Assembly (NCBI GenBank): GCA_030533265.1
Contig: JAUNJM010000002.1
Coordinates: 1-64,000, forward strand
DNA length: 64,000 bases
Source of the DNA: Ruminococcus sp.
GTDB lineage: Bacteria > Bacillota > Clostridia > Oscillospirales > Ruminococcaceae
Direction: 5' to 3'
In this document: one piece after another, positions 45,581 to 55,346 of the stretch
How the letters are laid out: every line of letters begins with the position of its first letter
Position numbering within the stretch: position 1 is the stretch's first letter
Made by a program: the position numbers and the translations under genes
Notes under the pieces: model-generated
What the model was told of the DNA's origin: nothing
Databases searched by the model: none
What the model saw: only the letters and a program-made list of their open reading frames with translations

Positions 45581-46249
45581 TTATATATTTTCTTTTAAAA
45601 ATTGCATTACTTCAAACAGATTTTCAAACTTACCACAAGTCATTGCAAGTATTTCATCAGTCGGTTCTATAAGGTCTGGTACCATAAGTGGCATCATATC
45701 TGCTCCAAAAGCTGAACGTATACCATTTTGTGAATCTTCAATAGCTATAGTATTGCAAGGAGCAACACCTAACTTTTCGCAAGCCTTTATGTAAATTTCA
45801 GGATTAGGTTTACTGTGTGATATCATATCACCACCCATGATAACAGAAAAATATTCTCTTATTCCTGCCCTTTCAAGGTGAGAAATTATTTTATCATACT
45901 TTGTAGATGAAGCAAGACCAACAGTAAAACCAATATTGTTAAGATACTCCAGAATTTCCACAGCTCCGGACTTTATTGGCATACCATTATTTTTTATCTG
46001 CTCTTTTACCATTGTTTCTATTTCGTTGTGATACTTTTCAATCGAAAAATCCTGACCATATTTTGCTTTCATTAATGCAACGGAATCAACAACACTCAGT
46101 CCGATACAGCTTCTTGCCGATTGATCAACATCTGCTATATTATCCCTTTTTCCAATAAACTTCCATGCTTCAAGATACATTCGCTCAGTATCAAAAATAA
46201 TACCATCCATATCAAAAACAACAGCTTTTATATCATTGATTTTCAGCAT
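45581..46249 (-). CDS. HAD-superfamily phosphatase/phosphomutase
   Basis: 222 residues. Motif I FDMDGIIFDTE, motif II GLASSTKYDK, motif III around SKPNPEIYIKA, motif IV AIEDSQNGI. An alpha-helical cap follows motif I. This is the beta-phosphoglucomutase-like subgroup of HAD enzymes; the substrate, probably a sugar phosphate, cannot be assigned. The RNA methyltransferase gene ends 12 bp upstream, so they may share a transcript. AAAGGAG precedes the ATG. Confidence 0.85.
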   Translation of the reverse strand: MLKINDIKAVVFDMDGIIFDTERMYLEAWKFIGKRDNIADVDQSARSCIGLSVVDSVALMKAKYGQDFSIEKYHNEIETMVKEQIKNNGMPIKSGAVEILEYLNNIGFTVGLASSTKYDKIISHLERAGIREYFSVIMGGDMISHSKPNPEIYIKACEKLGVAPCNTIAIEDSQNGIRSAFGADMMPLMVPDLIEPTDEILAMTCGKFENLFEVMQFLKENI

Positions 46250-46260
46250 TTATGACTCCT

Positions 46261-47376
46261 TTACTTAAAGTACATATACAGATTGCACTTTATCATACCG
46301 TTGTAAAGCTTACGTTTTTTGTCAGCCTTTTTACCAAAAAACTGCTCAAAATCCTCATGTGGAGCGATTATGTAGCATGGGTTCTCCCTTGACGGTGACA
46401 ACTTCTGCCCCAGTTTCTTGTAAAGCTCCTCGGCCTCTTTTATCTGCAAGAGTCGCTCACCATACGGCGGATTGCATATCGTGATTGAGTTATCAATCTG
46501 CGAGAACCTTACAATATCCTGCTGTTTTACTGTCAGTTTTGAGCCGACTCCTGCTTTTTTTGCATTATCCCTTGTAAGCTCAACTGCCATGTCGTCAATA
46601 TCAAAGCCAAACCCTGCAAATCTCCCTATACGATCAATGGAATCCATAGCATTTGCCCTCTCGGTCTGCCATATCTTCTCCGGGATAACATCCCACTTTT
46701 GTGCAGCAAAATTTCTGCGAAGTCCGGGAGCAATGTTCAGAGCCTTGTATGCCGACTCAATGAGAAAAGTTCCAGATCCACACATCGGGTCACATACAAC
46801 ACTATCATGACGTACTCTCGCAAGGTCAACGATACCTGCCGCAAGAGTTTCCTTTATCGGAGCGTCGTTGGAATTTCTTCTGTATCCACGCTTGTGAAGT
46901 CCCTGCCCTGACGTATCAAGATATATAGTACAAATGTCCTTATGTAATGCAAATTGCATCTGATGCACTGCACCGTCCTCATCAAACCAGCTTATACCAT
47001 ACTTTTCTTTAAGTCTTTCAACGCTTGCTTTCTTAATAATTTTCTGACAATCAGGAACACTGTGCAACTGTGAATTAAGAGAGAAACCCTTTACGGGAAA
47101 TGCATCATTTTTACCAATGTAATCCTCCAAAGGCAACGACTTTACACCTTGAAAAAGCTGTTCAAATGTCTTTGCCTCAAAACTACCAAGCTCAATGAGT
47201 ACTCTCTCAGCAGTTGAAAGCCATAAATTTGCCTTAACAAGTGTCGAAAAATCACCGTCAAAACTGATCTTTCCGTCAGTAACAGTGATGTTCTCTCCTC
47301 CGATTTTTTTTATCTCAAAGTTTAAAACGCTCTCCAATCCAAAATGACATGGACAGCAAATTCTTATCCTTTCCAT
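46261..47376 (-). CDS. THUMP-domain 23S rRNA guanine-N2 methyltransferase-like protein
   Basis: 371 residues from the ATG at 47376 (GAGGGG upstream). A ferredoxin-like and THUMP RNA-binding region (about 1-155) precedes a class I methyltransferase domain with VCDPMCGSGTFLIES (SAM loop) and ICNPPYGERL (catalytic NPPY). It resembles the first half of RlmL and the B. subtilis YpsC group, which methylate 23S rRNA at guanine N2. The target position is inferred. Confidence 0.85.
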   Translation of the reverse strand: MERIRICCPCHFGLESVLNFEIKKIGGENITVTDGKISFDGDFSTLVKANLWLSTAERVLIELGSFEAKTFEQLFQGVKSLPLEDYIGKNDAFPVKGFSLNSQLHSVPDCQKIIKKASVERLKEKYGISWFDEDGAVHQMQFALHKDICTIYLDTSGQGLHKRGYRRNSNDAPIKETLAAGIVDLARVRHDSVVCDPMCGSGTFLIESAYKALNIAPGLRRNFAAQKWDVIPEKIWQTERANAMDSIDRIGRFAGFGFDIDDMAVELTRDNAKKAGVGSKLTVKQQDIVRFSQIDNSITICNPPYGERLLQIKEAEELYKKLGQKLSPSRENPCYIIAPHEDFEQFFGKKADKKRKLYNGMIKCNLYMYFK

Positions 47377-47505
47377 CTTATCCCCTCTCTCAATCTCAAA
47401 CATATCAGATAAAATAGTAATGTGATGATCATTTACTGCAACTTATTGGGTAATCTATCTGAAAATAATCCAGAAGCTTTTTCAAACTTCAGGTAACAAA
47501 AGAAA
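47377..47505. other. Intergenic stretch upstream of the methyltransferase gene
   Basis: Unremarkable AT-rich DNA. No convincing promoter or RNA gene was found between the methyltransferase start and the repeat element. Confidence 0.5.
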
Positions 47506-47591
47506 AAAAGAGGCTTATCAAAACTTTACAATGATTATTAAGCATAATTTATGCGTTTATCATTGACTCATAGCTAACCTAAGCCTCTTTT
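47506..47591. repeat. Nested-hairpin repeat, copy 2
   Basis: Perfect 12-bp outer arms at 47506-47517 and 47580-47591 (AAAAGAGGCTTA / TAAGCCTCTTTT), inner arms CAATGAT (47529-47535) / ATCATTG (47559-47565), and a third hairpin GCATAA/TTATGC (47542-47554). It shares order, arms and several unpaired bases with the copy at 7008-7084. Confidence 0.75.
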
Positions 47592-47624
47592 GTATTTTTA
47601 TTCAGAAGTCTTTGTAAATGGGTA

Positions 47625-47658
47625 CGGGGAATAACCCTTCTTCAGAAAGGTTTCCCCG
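47625..47658 (-). terminator. Hairpin downstream of the PBP gene
   Basis: CGGGGAA and TTCCCCG arms with a partly paired inner part. No strong T run follows, so terminator activity is uncertain. It lies between the PBP stop and the repeat element. Confidence 0.4.
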
Positions 47659-47716
47659 ATTAAATACAATTAATAACTCCACATAACTATCCAGCTAAAA
47701 TGTTGGATATTGAATA

Positions 47717-49912
47717 TTACCAGTGGTTACCGTTGCAAACCTGAGGAATATTAGTTTGTTTATAGTAACCCGTAGCAGTATTATAGCAATAATCGCCAGC
47801 AATCAAGCCGGTTGAAGTGCAATACTTAAGCTCCTTGACTGTATCAGGCATTTCAAAGACATGATGTTTTTCGGTTTCAGCAATATCACCGAATATATTT
47901 TTCCAGATAGCAGCGATATTCTGATAATTATTAGTAGGAATTCTCTTTTGAGGGTCAAAACCGATCCAGATACCACTGACATAATCAGGAGTACAACCAA
48001 CAAAATTGAGATCCTTCCAGTCAGTAGTGGTACCCGTCTTAGCAGCGACTTCCGTCTTATTGAGATTAGCCTCACGACCTGTACCATCATTAGAATTTAC
48101 AACTGTCTGCATCATTTTGTTCATAACGAAAGCAGTTGACTCACTGATGACCTGCTTGTAGCCGTCAGTATGTTCGAAAATAACATCACCGTCAGCATTA
48201 GTCATGCTTGAAATATACGTAGTTTCGTACTTTTTACCACCGTTTCCGAAAATTGAATATGCACTGACAAGCTCTTCAAGAATAGTACCGTTTGTCATAC
48301 CACCAACCGTAACAGCTGAATAGTCCATATCATTATCAGTTAGAGTCGAAATATCCAGCTTTTCCTTGAGGAAGTTGTAAGAATAAGCAGGTGTCATCTT
48401 CTCGATAAGCTGTGCAGGCATTGTGTTGAGCGAACGCTGGAGCATCTGATAAGTAAACAAATTCTTATTTGACCAGTTTTCGCTGTCGCCTGTTTCAGAA
48501 TAGTTGACAGGCCACTTTATATTCTTACCATTGGATTTTATAGTGATTGGCTCATCCTTATACATTGATGACCAAGTAATAATATCCTGATCAAGAGCAG
48601 GGGCATAAGAAGCAATAGGCTTAATGCACGATCCCGGTGAACGGGTTGCCATAGTAGCGTTACTCCAGCTTCGTGAATCTTTTTTTACCTTACGGCTTCC
48701 AACAACAGCCTTGACATTTCCCTTGTAATCCATAGCGATAAAGCCTGACTGAAGATTATCCTCATTAAGGTAGTAATTCTGGAAGTTGCTGTTGTTAAGC
48801 ATTTCAACCTCGATTTTGTGCTGCATATCAATATCAACAGTAGTCACGATAGTATAACCACCGTTGTAAAGTCTGTCAGAAGCCTCTTCAAGCGTAATGC
48901 CATAATTTTCTGACAAGATGTTGATAGACTGATTGATTACAGCGTCCACAAAGTAAGAAGTCGGTCCCTGGTCCTCAAGCTCAGATTCATACTGCGTATC
49001 ACTTGAAAAATCAGGATCAGCAGTAACCTTAAGCTCCTCGTTGATTGCCTGGTTGTACTCCTCATCAGATATAGCACCATTTTCAAGCATTTTATCAAGA
49101 CAATATTTCTGTCTTACCCTGTTATTTTCAGGATTTGTATTCGGATTATAATAAGTCGGAGCAGTTGTCATACCTGCAAGAGAAGCTGCCTCGGCAAGAG
49201 TAAGCTGAGATACGTCCTTACTGAAATAGTAGTTTGCAGCAGCTTGAACACCGATAATATCCTGTTGACCGTCACCAAGAGGTATGATATTCAGATAACA
49301 CTGCAGAATTTCTTCCTTTGTGTAAGTTTTTTCAACGTTGATTGCACGGAAAATTTCTCTGATTTTACGTTCAACACCTGCAGCATTGCTTCTTGCGTCA
49401 TCACCCGTTACATTCTTGATGGTCTGCTGAGTAATCGTTGAACCACCCTGCGTATTACCAAGCAATGTATAAATGATACTACCGAATGTACGCTTGAAAT
49501 CAACACCGTCATGGTCCTTGAATCGTTCGTCCTCAGTATACATATAAGCATCGCAAACATGCTGAGGAATATTTTCGATGTCAACCCATGAAATTTTCTT
49601 GCTTGGATTTTTCAGTGCATAATAAAGCTCATACTGATTTGAGTTTTCGTCATTCTCATCATAGTCAGGATTTTCATAGAGAATTCTCGTTATATTGCTT
49701 GAAACAACACCATTATCAAGACTGATAGTAGTTGTTGTATCAGCAAAGTTCAGAATATAAATAGTCAGAGCCGTTGCAAATATTGAAACAGTTATAATAA
49801 GTATCAAAAACATTGACAATACAACTGTTCCGAACACTTTCAGAGCTTTGAGAACAGGTTTCTTCTTTTTCTTTTTGTTGACCTGTTTTGGTGTTTTCCT
49901 GATATTATCCAT
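47717..49912 (-). CDS. Class A penicillin-binding protein (glycosyltransferase/transpeptidase)
   Basis: 731 residues from the ATG at 49912 (AAAGG upstream); an ATG 17 codons earlier has no ribosome site. A lysine-rich cytosolic tip and one membrane helix (about 27-55). Glycosyltransferase-51 domain with EDERFKDHDGVDF (catalytic Glu) and GGSTITQQTIKN. Transpeptidase domain with SCIK (SxxK nucleophile) in RSPGSCIKPIASY, SLN as the SxN motif and KTGTT. It polymerises and crosslinks peptidoglycan. PBP1a/2c-like; sporulation-specific use cannot be judged. No terminator or promoter links it to IspH-S1 upstream. Confidence 0.93.
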   Translation of the reverse strand: MDNIRKTPKQVNKKKKKKPVLKALKVFGTVVLSMFLILIITVSIFATALTIYILNFADTTTTISLDNGVVSSNITRILYENPDYDENDENSNQYELYYALKNPSKKISWVDIENIPQHVCDAYMYTEDERFKDHDGVDFKRTFGSIIYTLLGNTQGGSTITQQTIKNVTGDDARSNAAGVERKIREIFRAINVEKTYTKEEILQCYLNIIPLGDGQQDIIGVQAAANYYFSKDVSQLTLAEAASLAGMTTAPTYYNPNTNPENNRVRQKYCLDKMLENGAISDEEYNQAINEELKVTADPDFSSDTQYESELEDQGPTSYFVDAVINQSINILSENYGITLEEASDRLYNGGYTIVTTVDIDMQHKIEVEMLNNSNFQNYYLNEDNLQSGFIAMDYKGNVKAVVGSRKVKKDSRSWSNATMATRSPGSCIKPIASYAPALDQDIITWSSMYKDEPITIKSNGKNIKWPVNYSETGDSENWSNKNLFTYQMLQRSLNTMPAQLIEKMTPAYSYNFLKEKLDISTLTDNDMDYSAVTVGGMTNGTILEELVSAYSIFGNGGKKYETTYISSMTNADGDVIFEHTDGYKQVISESTAFVMNKMMQTVVNSNDGTGREANLNKTEVAAKTGTTTDWKDLNFVGCTPDYVSGIWIGFDPQKRIPTNNYQNIAAIWKNIFGDIAETEKHHVFEMPDTVKELKYCTSTGLIAGDYCYNTATGYYKQTNIPQVCNGNHW

Positions 49913-49990
49913 AATATAACCTTTCACAATTAATTGCTCGTTGTTATTATTCTCAGATTTCATTAAAATAATCTGTCACAATGATTTAAC

Positions 49991-50016
49991 AAAAACGGGG
50001 ACGATTGCTCGTCCCC
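49991..50016 (-). terminator. Terminator of the cmk-ispH operon
   Basis: GGGGACGA / TCGTCCCC around a 4-base loop, then GTTTTTG on the minus strand, just past the IspH-S1 stop. Confidence 0.9.
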
Positions 50017-50029
50017 ACATATTTTGAAC

Positions 50030-52021
50030 TTACTCTTCTTCTGCTTCAGCCTCAGTTTCAGTTTCTACACTTTCTTCAGCCTCAGCTTCAGTTTCCTCTT
50101 CAGGAAGCAAAGCTCTCATAGACAAGCTGATTCTCTTTTTCTCCAAGTCGATTTCAGTGATCTTAACTTCAACCTCCTGATCAACAGTCAGAATATCAGC
50201 AACATTGTTTACTCTCTGGTTTGCGATCTGAGAAATATGAATAAGTCCATCAATTCCCTCAATGATCTGAGCAAAAGCACCGAATGAAGTAATTGAAACG
50301 ATAGTAGCCTTACAAGTCATACCAACTTCATAGTTTGCCTTGAAGATCTCCCATGGATTCTCTGATTCTTTCTTATAAACCAAAGAAACCTTCTTTGTTT
50401 CTTCATCAATATCCTTGATAGTAACTTCAATCTTGTCACCAACAGAAACAACGTCTGATGGGTGCTTGATTCTCTTCCAGGTAAGATCTGCTCTTCTGAT
50501 AAGGCCATCTACTCCACCGAGATCAATGAATACACCATAGTCAGTAATTGATTTAACTTCACCTGTAACGACATCTCCTGCATGAACGTTCTCAAAGAAC
50601 TTAGCCTGTGCAGCTTCTCTTTCCTCACGGATAACGATACGGATTGAACCAACTGCTCTATGCTTAGCCTCGTTTACTTCAAGAATCTTGAAGTCTACTG
50701 TTGACTTGAGCAATTCATTCAGATCATAGTCACGTCTTGGAGTAGCCTGTGATGCAGGGATAAATACCTTTACTCCGTTTGTTGCAACGAGTACACCACC
50801 CTTTACAACGTTTGTTACAACTCCTGTAAGAATAGCATTTTCTTCCTTAGCAGCAACAATCTTTTCAAATCCAAGAGCAGCATCTACCTTCTTCTTTGAA
50901 AGTGTAACGATACCGTCCTGATCGCTTGTTTTCAATACAATAAGATCAACCTTCTGACCAACTTCAACTACATCTTCAGGCTTGAGTGTAGGATCATCAG
51001 TAAGCTCGCTTGACGGAATATATCCTGTGTGCTTTGTACCAATATCAACGATTACTTCACCGTTATTGATAGCAGTAACGATACCTTCAACCTTCATCCC
51101 CGTATGTATTTTTTTAAGAGTTTTTTCAAGCTCCTCTGCGAAGTTAAACTCCTCTTCAACTGTGTTAAGCATTTCACTCATGGTTTGTTGTACCTCCTTG
51201 ATTATATAAGCCGGTGTTGATGCTCCGGCAGAAATCCCGATAAATTTTGCGTTAGATAAGTCGATATTATCCAGATCCTTTGCTTCTTCAATAAGATAGC
51301 AAGGACAATATTCATCACACACAGCCTTAAGCTTATGTGTATTCGAGCTGTGTTTTCCACCGACAATTATCATTACATCAGCTTTCATTGCAAGCTCCCT
51401 GACCTCACGCTGTCTTTCGGAGGTTGCGTTACATATCGTATCAAATATCAACGCCTCAGGTAATATCTCTCTTGCTTTTTCACAGCACTGCTTCCACATT
51501 TTATTATTATACGTTGTCTGCGCTAAAATTGCAACCTTTTCAGAGAAAAAATTCTGTTTTTTCACCAACTTTTCAAATTCCTCACAACCATCGAACACAT
51601 AAGAATCTCCGACACAATGTCCACAGATTCCCTGCACCTCAGGATGATTTTTGTCGCCTGCTATCAGAATATCATAGCCATGTGAGGACTTTTCAAAAGC
51701 AATTTTGTGTATTCTTTCAACAAACGGACAAGTAGCGTCAACAATCTCAGCACCGATTTCGTTAAGCTTGTCATATACAGCCTGTCCAACACCATGAGAA
51801 CGTATAATAACCGTATGTTCCTTTTTGACCTCAGACAACTCTACAGCCTTACAACCTCTTGTTTCCAGGTCTTGCACCACATTACTGTTGTGAATAATCG
51901 GACCTAACGTTACAACATTATTTCGGTTATCTAATTTATTATACACTATTTTTACAGCTCTGTCTACACCAAAACAAAATCCTGCAGTCTTTGCAGTACA
52001 AATTTTACAATTTGTTAACAT
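50030..52021 (-). CDS. ispH: HMBPP reductase IspH fused to four S1 RNA-binding domains
   Basis: 663 residues. IspH portion (1 to about 285): iron-sulfur cysteines in TAGFCFGVDRAV, DATCPFVERIH and DTICNATSERQ. It makes the last MEP-pathway step, IPP/DMAPP. From about 300 come four S1 motifs resembling ribosomal protein S1 (for example VDIGTKHTGYIPSSEL and ITDYGVFIDLGGVDGLI), then a Glu/Ala/Thr-rich acidic tail. The fusion is well known in Clostridia. It lies one base after the cmk-plsC stop. Whether the S1 part acts on ribosomes is unproven. Confidence 0.95.
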   Translation of the reverse strand: MLTNCKICTAKTAGFCFGVDRAVKIVYNKLDNRNNVVTLGPIIHNSNVVQDLETRGCKAVELSEVKKEHTVIIRSHGVGQAVYDKLNEIGAEIVDATCPFVERIHKIAFEKSSHGYDILIAGDKNHPEVQGICGHCVGDSYVFDGCEEFEKLVKKQNFFSEKVAILAQTTYNNKMWKQCCEKAREILPEALIFDTICNATSERQREVRELAMKADVMIIVGGKHSSNTHKLKAVCDEYCPCYLIEEAKDLDNIDLSNAKFIGISAGASTPAYIIKEVQQTMSEMLNTVEEEFNFAEELEKTLKKIHTGMKVEGIVTAINNGEVIVDIGTKHTGYIPSSELTDDPTLKPEDVVEVGQKVDLIVLKTSDQDGIVTLSKKKVDAALGFEKIVAAKEENAILTGVVTNVVKGGVLVATNGVKVFIPASQATPRRDYDLNELLKSTVDFKILEVNEAKHRAVGSIRIVIREEREAAQAKFFENVHAGDVVTGEVKSITDYGVFIDLGGVDGLIRRADLTWKRIKHPSDVVSVGDKIEVTIKDIDEETKKVSLVYKKESENPWEIFKANYEVGMTCKATIVSITSFGAFAQIIEGIDGLIHISQIANQRVNNVADILTVDQEVEVKITEIDLEKKRISLSMRALLPEEETEAEAEESVETETEAEAEEE

Positions 52022-52022
52022 A

Positions 52023-53366
52023 TTAATATACCAACTTTGTTATCTCGTCCATGATGATACCTTTTAACCTTTTGAGTTCACGAGGATTGGCAGATGTAAT
52101 ATTAAGCTCCTCAGGACTGATAGGCTTACCAAAACGGACAATGATTTTTTTTCTGAATTTAAGCTTGCCCTCAAAATTGATACCTACAGGTATAACAGGT
52201 ACCTGAGCGAGTGCAGCGATAAGTGCAACACCTGTTTTACCCTTTCCGACAGTACCATCCTTTGAACGTGTACCTTCAGGGAAGATAACCAGGTTTTTAC
52301 CAGAATTCAGCTTTTCTATAGATGTATCAATGACAGCCGTGTCACCATTTCCTCTTGTTACAGGAAACGCACCGAATGCTGTAATCAGCCATTTGAAGAA
52401 AATATTCTGCTTGAAGAGCTCCTCTTTAGCCATATAAGTGCAAGGTACTCTTGTCGGCAATGCGATAAGAACAGGGTCTGTATAGCTTCTGTGATTTGAC
52501 GCAAAAATGTTACTTCCATCTGTTGGAACATTCTCCCTTCCCTCAAAAGAAAGGTTATAGTACATCTTAAATATTCCCATGACTATCAATCCGAGAATCC
52601 TGTAAAAAAACATCTTGACAGGAGAGAGCTTTTTACCTTTCACTACAGGGTCAACCTTCGGAAGTTGACGGATTTTACGTTTTCCCTCCTGTTTTGTACC
52701 TGCTGTTTTTTCGGTAATTATCTTATATATCTCCTCAACAGATTCCTCCAGACTAAGATGAGTAGAGTCAACCTCAACAGCATCATCAGCCTTTTTGAGT
52801 GGAGCTATCTCACGGTGAGTATCGTTATAATCACGCTGAATAATATCCCTTAGCACCTCATCATAGGTTGAACTATCCCCTTTTTCGGACAGTTCCTTGA
52901 AGCGTCTGTTAGCTCTTTCTTCAGCAGTAGCCGTCAGGAACACTTTTACATCAGCGTTCGGAAGTACTACTGTACCGATGTCACGACCGTCCATTATAAT
53001 ATTATTTTCCTTTGCGATATTCTGCTGAAGTGCAAACAAAAACTCACGCACCGCAGGTATAGCTGACACTACAGATGCTCCCATTGAAACCTCAGGAGTA
53101 CGAATCTTATCAGAAACGTCCTCACCATTGAGCATAACGTGCTGAGCATCATCAGCGTAGGTCAGTTGTACGTTCACATCTTCAAGCAATGGCACAACGC
53201 TGTCAGAATCCTTTGGATCAACACCCTTTGATATAACGTAATACGCAATAGAACGATACAACGCACCCGTATCAACATAGACATACTGCATTTTTTTCGC
53301 AAGCATTTTAGCAATAGTAGATTTTCCTGCACCTGATGGTCCATCAAGAGCAATATTGATTCCCAT
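52023..53366 (-). CDS. cmk: Cytidylate kinase fused to 1-acyl-glycerol-3-phosphate acyltransferase
   Basis: 447 residues from the ATG at 53366 (GGGAAG upstream). Cytidylate kinase (1 to about 220): P-loop DGPSGAGKST and MDGRDIGTVV. A basic linker RKIRQLPK leads to a membrane-associated PlsC domain (about 245-447): NHRSYTDP (HX4D catalytic motif) and FPEGTRSKDG. The protein joins CMP phosphorylation to phosphatidic-acid synthesis. cmk-plsC next to ispH-rpsA is a conserved clostridial order; here both pairs are fused. Confidence 0.93.
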   Translation of the reverse strand: MGINIALDGPSGAGKSTIAKMLAKKMQYVYVDTGALYRSIAYYVISKGVDPKDSDSVVPLLEDVNVQLTYADDAQHVMLNGEDVSDKIRTPEVSMGASVVSAIPAVREFLFALQQNIAKENNIIMDGRDIGTVVLPNADVKVFLTATAEERANRRFKELSEKGDSSTYDEVLRDIIQRDYNDTHREIAPLKKADDAVEVDSTHLSLEESVEEIYKIITEKTAGTKQEGKRKIRQLPKVDPVVKGKKLSPVKMFFYRILGLIVMGIFKMYYNLSFEGRENVPTDGSNIFASNHRSYTDPVLIALPTRVPCTYMAKEELFKQNIFFKWLITAFGAFPVTRGNGDTAVIDTSIEKLNSGKNLVIFPEGTRSKDGTVGKGKTGVALIAALAQVPVIPVGINFEGKLKFRKKIIVRFGKPISPEELNITSANPRELKRLKGIIMDEITKLVY

Positions 53367-53384
53367 ATATAAACTTCCCTTCAC

Positions 53385-53596
53385 TTATAAATCACAATTC
53401 ACAAAAATAGTGCTCAAATTTTGATGCATAAGATATCTTATGTAAACTGATATTAACTTTAATTTCTGTAGCACAAGCACATTATGAAATCCGACTACCT
53501 GCCGTAAAACAGGTCCATGAGCTTAATCAACAACATCAAACAAATTTCCTGAACAACCTCATTCTATCGTTACACATCTGTGAATTGTACATTAAT
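53385..53596 (-). promoter_or_regulatory. Long leader of cmk-ispH with a perfect 16-bp palindrome
   Basis: About 220 bases lie between promoter and start. They contain CATAAGATATCTTATG (53427-53442), a perfect palindrome, and a small ACCTG/CAGGT hairpin near 53500. No long gene or known riboswitch was recognised. Confidence 0.45.
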
Positions 53597-53625
53597 ATTA
53601 TACCACAATTTTGACATTCAATCAA
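53597..53625 (-). promoter_or_regulatory. Promoter of cmk-ispH
   Basis: Minus strand TTGATT (53620-53625), 17 bp, TATAAT (53597-53602), directly behind the ybaK stop. Confidence 0.6.
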
Positions 53626-53628
53626 GTT

Positions 53629-54099
53629 TCAAACGATAATATCAGCTGAATTGACGATGATTATTTTTCTCAGCTCAGCAAGACTCAATTCAACCTGCCA
53701 TCCGATTTTTCCTGCACTGAAAATGATCGTATCAAATTTCTCAGCCGTCTTGTGAACAGTAGTGAGAAACTGTTTTTTCATACCAACAGGTGAACAACCA
53801 CCATGAACGTATCCTGTGGTTTTAAGCAAGTCCTTTTGCTTTATCATCTCTACCGACTTTTCACCAACAGCAACCGCTGCCTTTTTGAGATCAAGCTCCT
53901 CTGCAACAGGTATCATAAAGACAAAATGCTCACCACTCTTACCTTTTGTTACAAGAGTCTTGAACACCTGTTCAGGATTCTCGTTCAAAGCCTCTGCTAC
54001 TTCAATACCACTCACTGCACCGGTGTCCTCATAACAGTGAGCTTTGTATGCTGTTTTATTCTTGTCGAGAATTCTCATGACATTTGTTTTAAAAGCCAT
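53629..54099 (-). CDS. ybaK: YbaK/EbsC-family aminoacyl-tRNA deacylase
   Basis: 156 residues from the ATG at 54099 (GGAG upstream). The single editing domain carries TLVTKGKSGEHFVFMIPV and GYVHGGCSPVGMKK, typical of the Cys-tRNA(Pro) deacylase YbaK, which removes cysteine mischarged by prolyl-tRNA synthetase. Length and motifs fit the stand-alone form. Last gene of a minus-strand run. Confidence 0.88.
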   Translation of the reverse strand: MAFKTNVMRILDKNKTAYKAHCYEDTGAVSGIEVAEALNENPEQVFKTLVTKGKSGEHFVFMIPVAEELDLKKAAVAVGEKSVEMIKQKDLLKTTGYVHGGCSPVGMKKQFLTTVHKTAEKFDTIIFSAGKIGWQVELSLAELRKIIIVNSADIIV

Positions 54100-54113
54100 A
54101 TCTATAACTCCGT

Positions 54114-55346
54114 TCAAAGCATAGCCTGAACCGCAGCAAATGCCGTTGCAAAGGCTATCTGTAAATTATATCCTCCTGTGTAAGCGTCAACATCAAGCAC
54201 CTCTCCAATGAAATAAAGTCCACTTACAAGCTTGGATTCCATAGTTTTCGGAGATACTTCATTGACATTCACTCCACCTCTTGTAATGATAGCTTCATCA
54301 ATCGGTCGCAAGGCCTTGATGTTGAATATCATATTTTTCAGTAGTCCGACAAGCTTTTCACGTTCTTCACGAGTTATCTGGTTGACCTTTTTGAATGACG
54401 GAATACCACTCATCTTAACGACAACAGGTATCATCTTTGATGGCAGAAGCTTATTAAGTGAGTTTGAAAAATCCCTGTTCGGGAAGTCACTAAAATCACG
54501 CAGAATACGCTCATCAAGCTTCTCATACGACAATGCAGGTTTAAGATCTATCGCAATGGTGTACCTACCCTTTGTTATCTTGTCCATATGCGCAGATGCA
54601 GAAAGTACCAGCGGTCCGGAAAGTCCGAAATGCGTGAAAAGCATCTCGCCAAGCTCTGAAAACAGAGGCTTTTCCCTTCCTTGTTCATAAAGACTCAGGA
54701 CACAATTTCTTAGTGAAAGTCCCATCATTTCAGCAGGCTCTTTTTCCTCAGTGACCATAGGACAAAGTGACGGCGTAAGCTCTGTGACCGTATGCCCTGC
54801 CTGTTTCGCAAAAGCATATCCGTCACCAGTCGAGCCTGTTTTCGGGTATGACTTTCCACCTGTTGCAACTATAACTCTTTCAGCAAAAAAGCTGTTATTT
54901 TCGCACTTGACGCCCTTAACGGTACCGTCCTCTATGATAAGCTCTAAAGCCTTATCGTTTACTATACTTACTCCTGCATCCCGTGCTGTGTTGACAAGTG
55001 CTCCGACAATGCTTGATGATTTGTCACTCACCGGGAAAACTCTGTTCCCACGTTCAGTTTTCAGCTCAACACCAAGGCTTTCAAAAAAAGCCATAGTATC
55101 CTCAGGAGCAAATCTGCTGAGTGATGAGTACATAAACCTCGGATTTCTCGGAATATTCGCAAGAACATTCTGCACGTCAGAATTATTTGTAACGTTGCAC
55201 CTGCCCTTACCTGTGATGAGCAGTTTCTTGCCTATGACCGACATATGCTCAATAATAATTACGTCCTTTCCCTGCCATGCAAGCTGAATTGACGCAAAAA
55301 GTCCTGACGCTCCTCCACCGATTATAACTACATCAGCAGTTCTCAT
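54114..55346 (-). CDS. FAD-dependent oxidoreductase, HI0933/BaiN-like
   Basis: 410 residues from the ATG at 55346 (GGAGAG upstream), overlapping the RpiR stop by one base (TGATG). FAD-binding GGGASGLFASIQLAWQG near the N-terminus, KGRCNVTNN, VATGGKSYPKTGSTGDGYAFA and the C-terminal GYNLQIAFATAFAA, all typical of the HI0933-like flavoprotein family. One characterised member, BaiN, reduces bile acids; most have no known substrate, and the annotation should stay general. Confidence 0.85.
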   Translation of the reverse strand: MRTADVVIIGGGASGLFASIQLAWQGKDVIIIEHMSVIGKKLLITGKGRCNVTNNSDVQNVLANIPRNPRFMYSSLSRFAPEDTMAFFESLGVELKTERGNRVFPVSDKSSSIVGALVNTARDAGVSIVNDKALELIIEDGTVKGVKCENNSFFAERVIVATGGKSYPKTGSTGDGYAFAKQAGHTVTELTPSLCPMVTEEKEPAEMMGLSLRNCVLSLYEQGREKPLFSELGEMLFTHFGLSGPLVLSASAHMDKITKGRYTIAIDLKPALSYEKLDERILRDFSDFPNRDFSNSLNKLLPSKMIPVVVKMSGIPSFKKVNQITREEREKLVGLLKNMIFNIKALRPIDEAIITRGGVNVNEVSPKTMESKLVSGLYFIGEVLDVDAYTGGYNLQIAFATAFAAVQAML

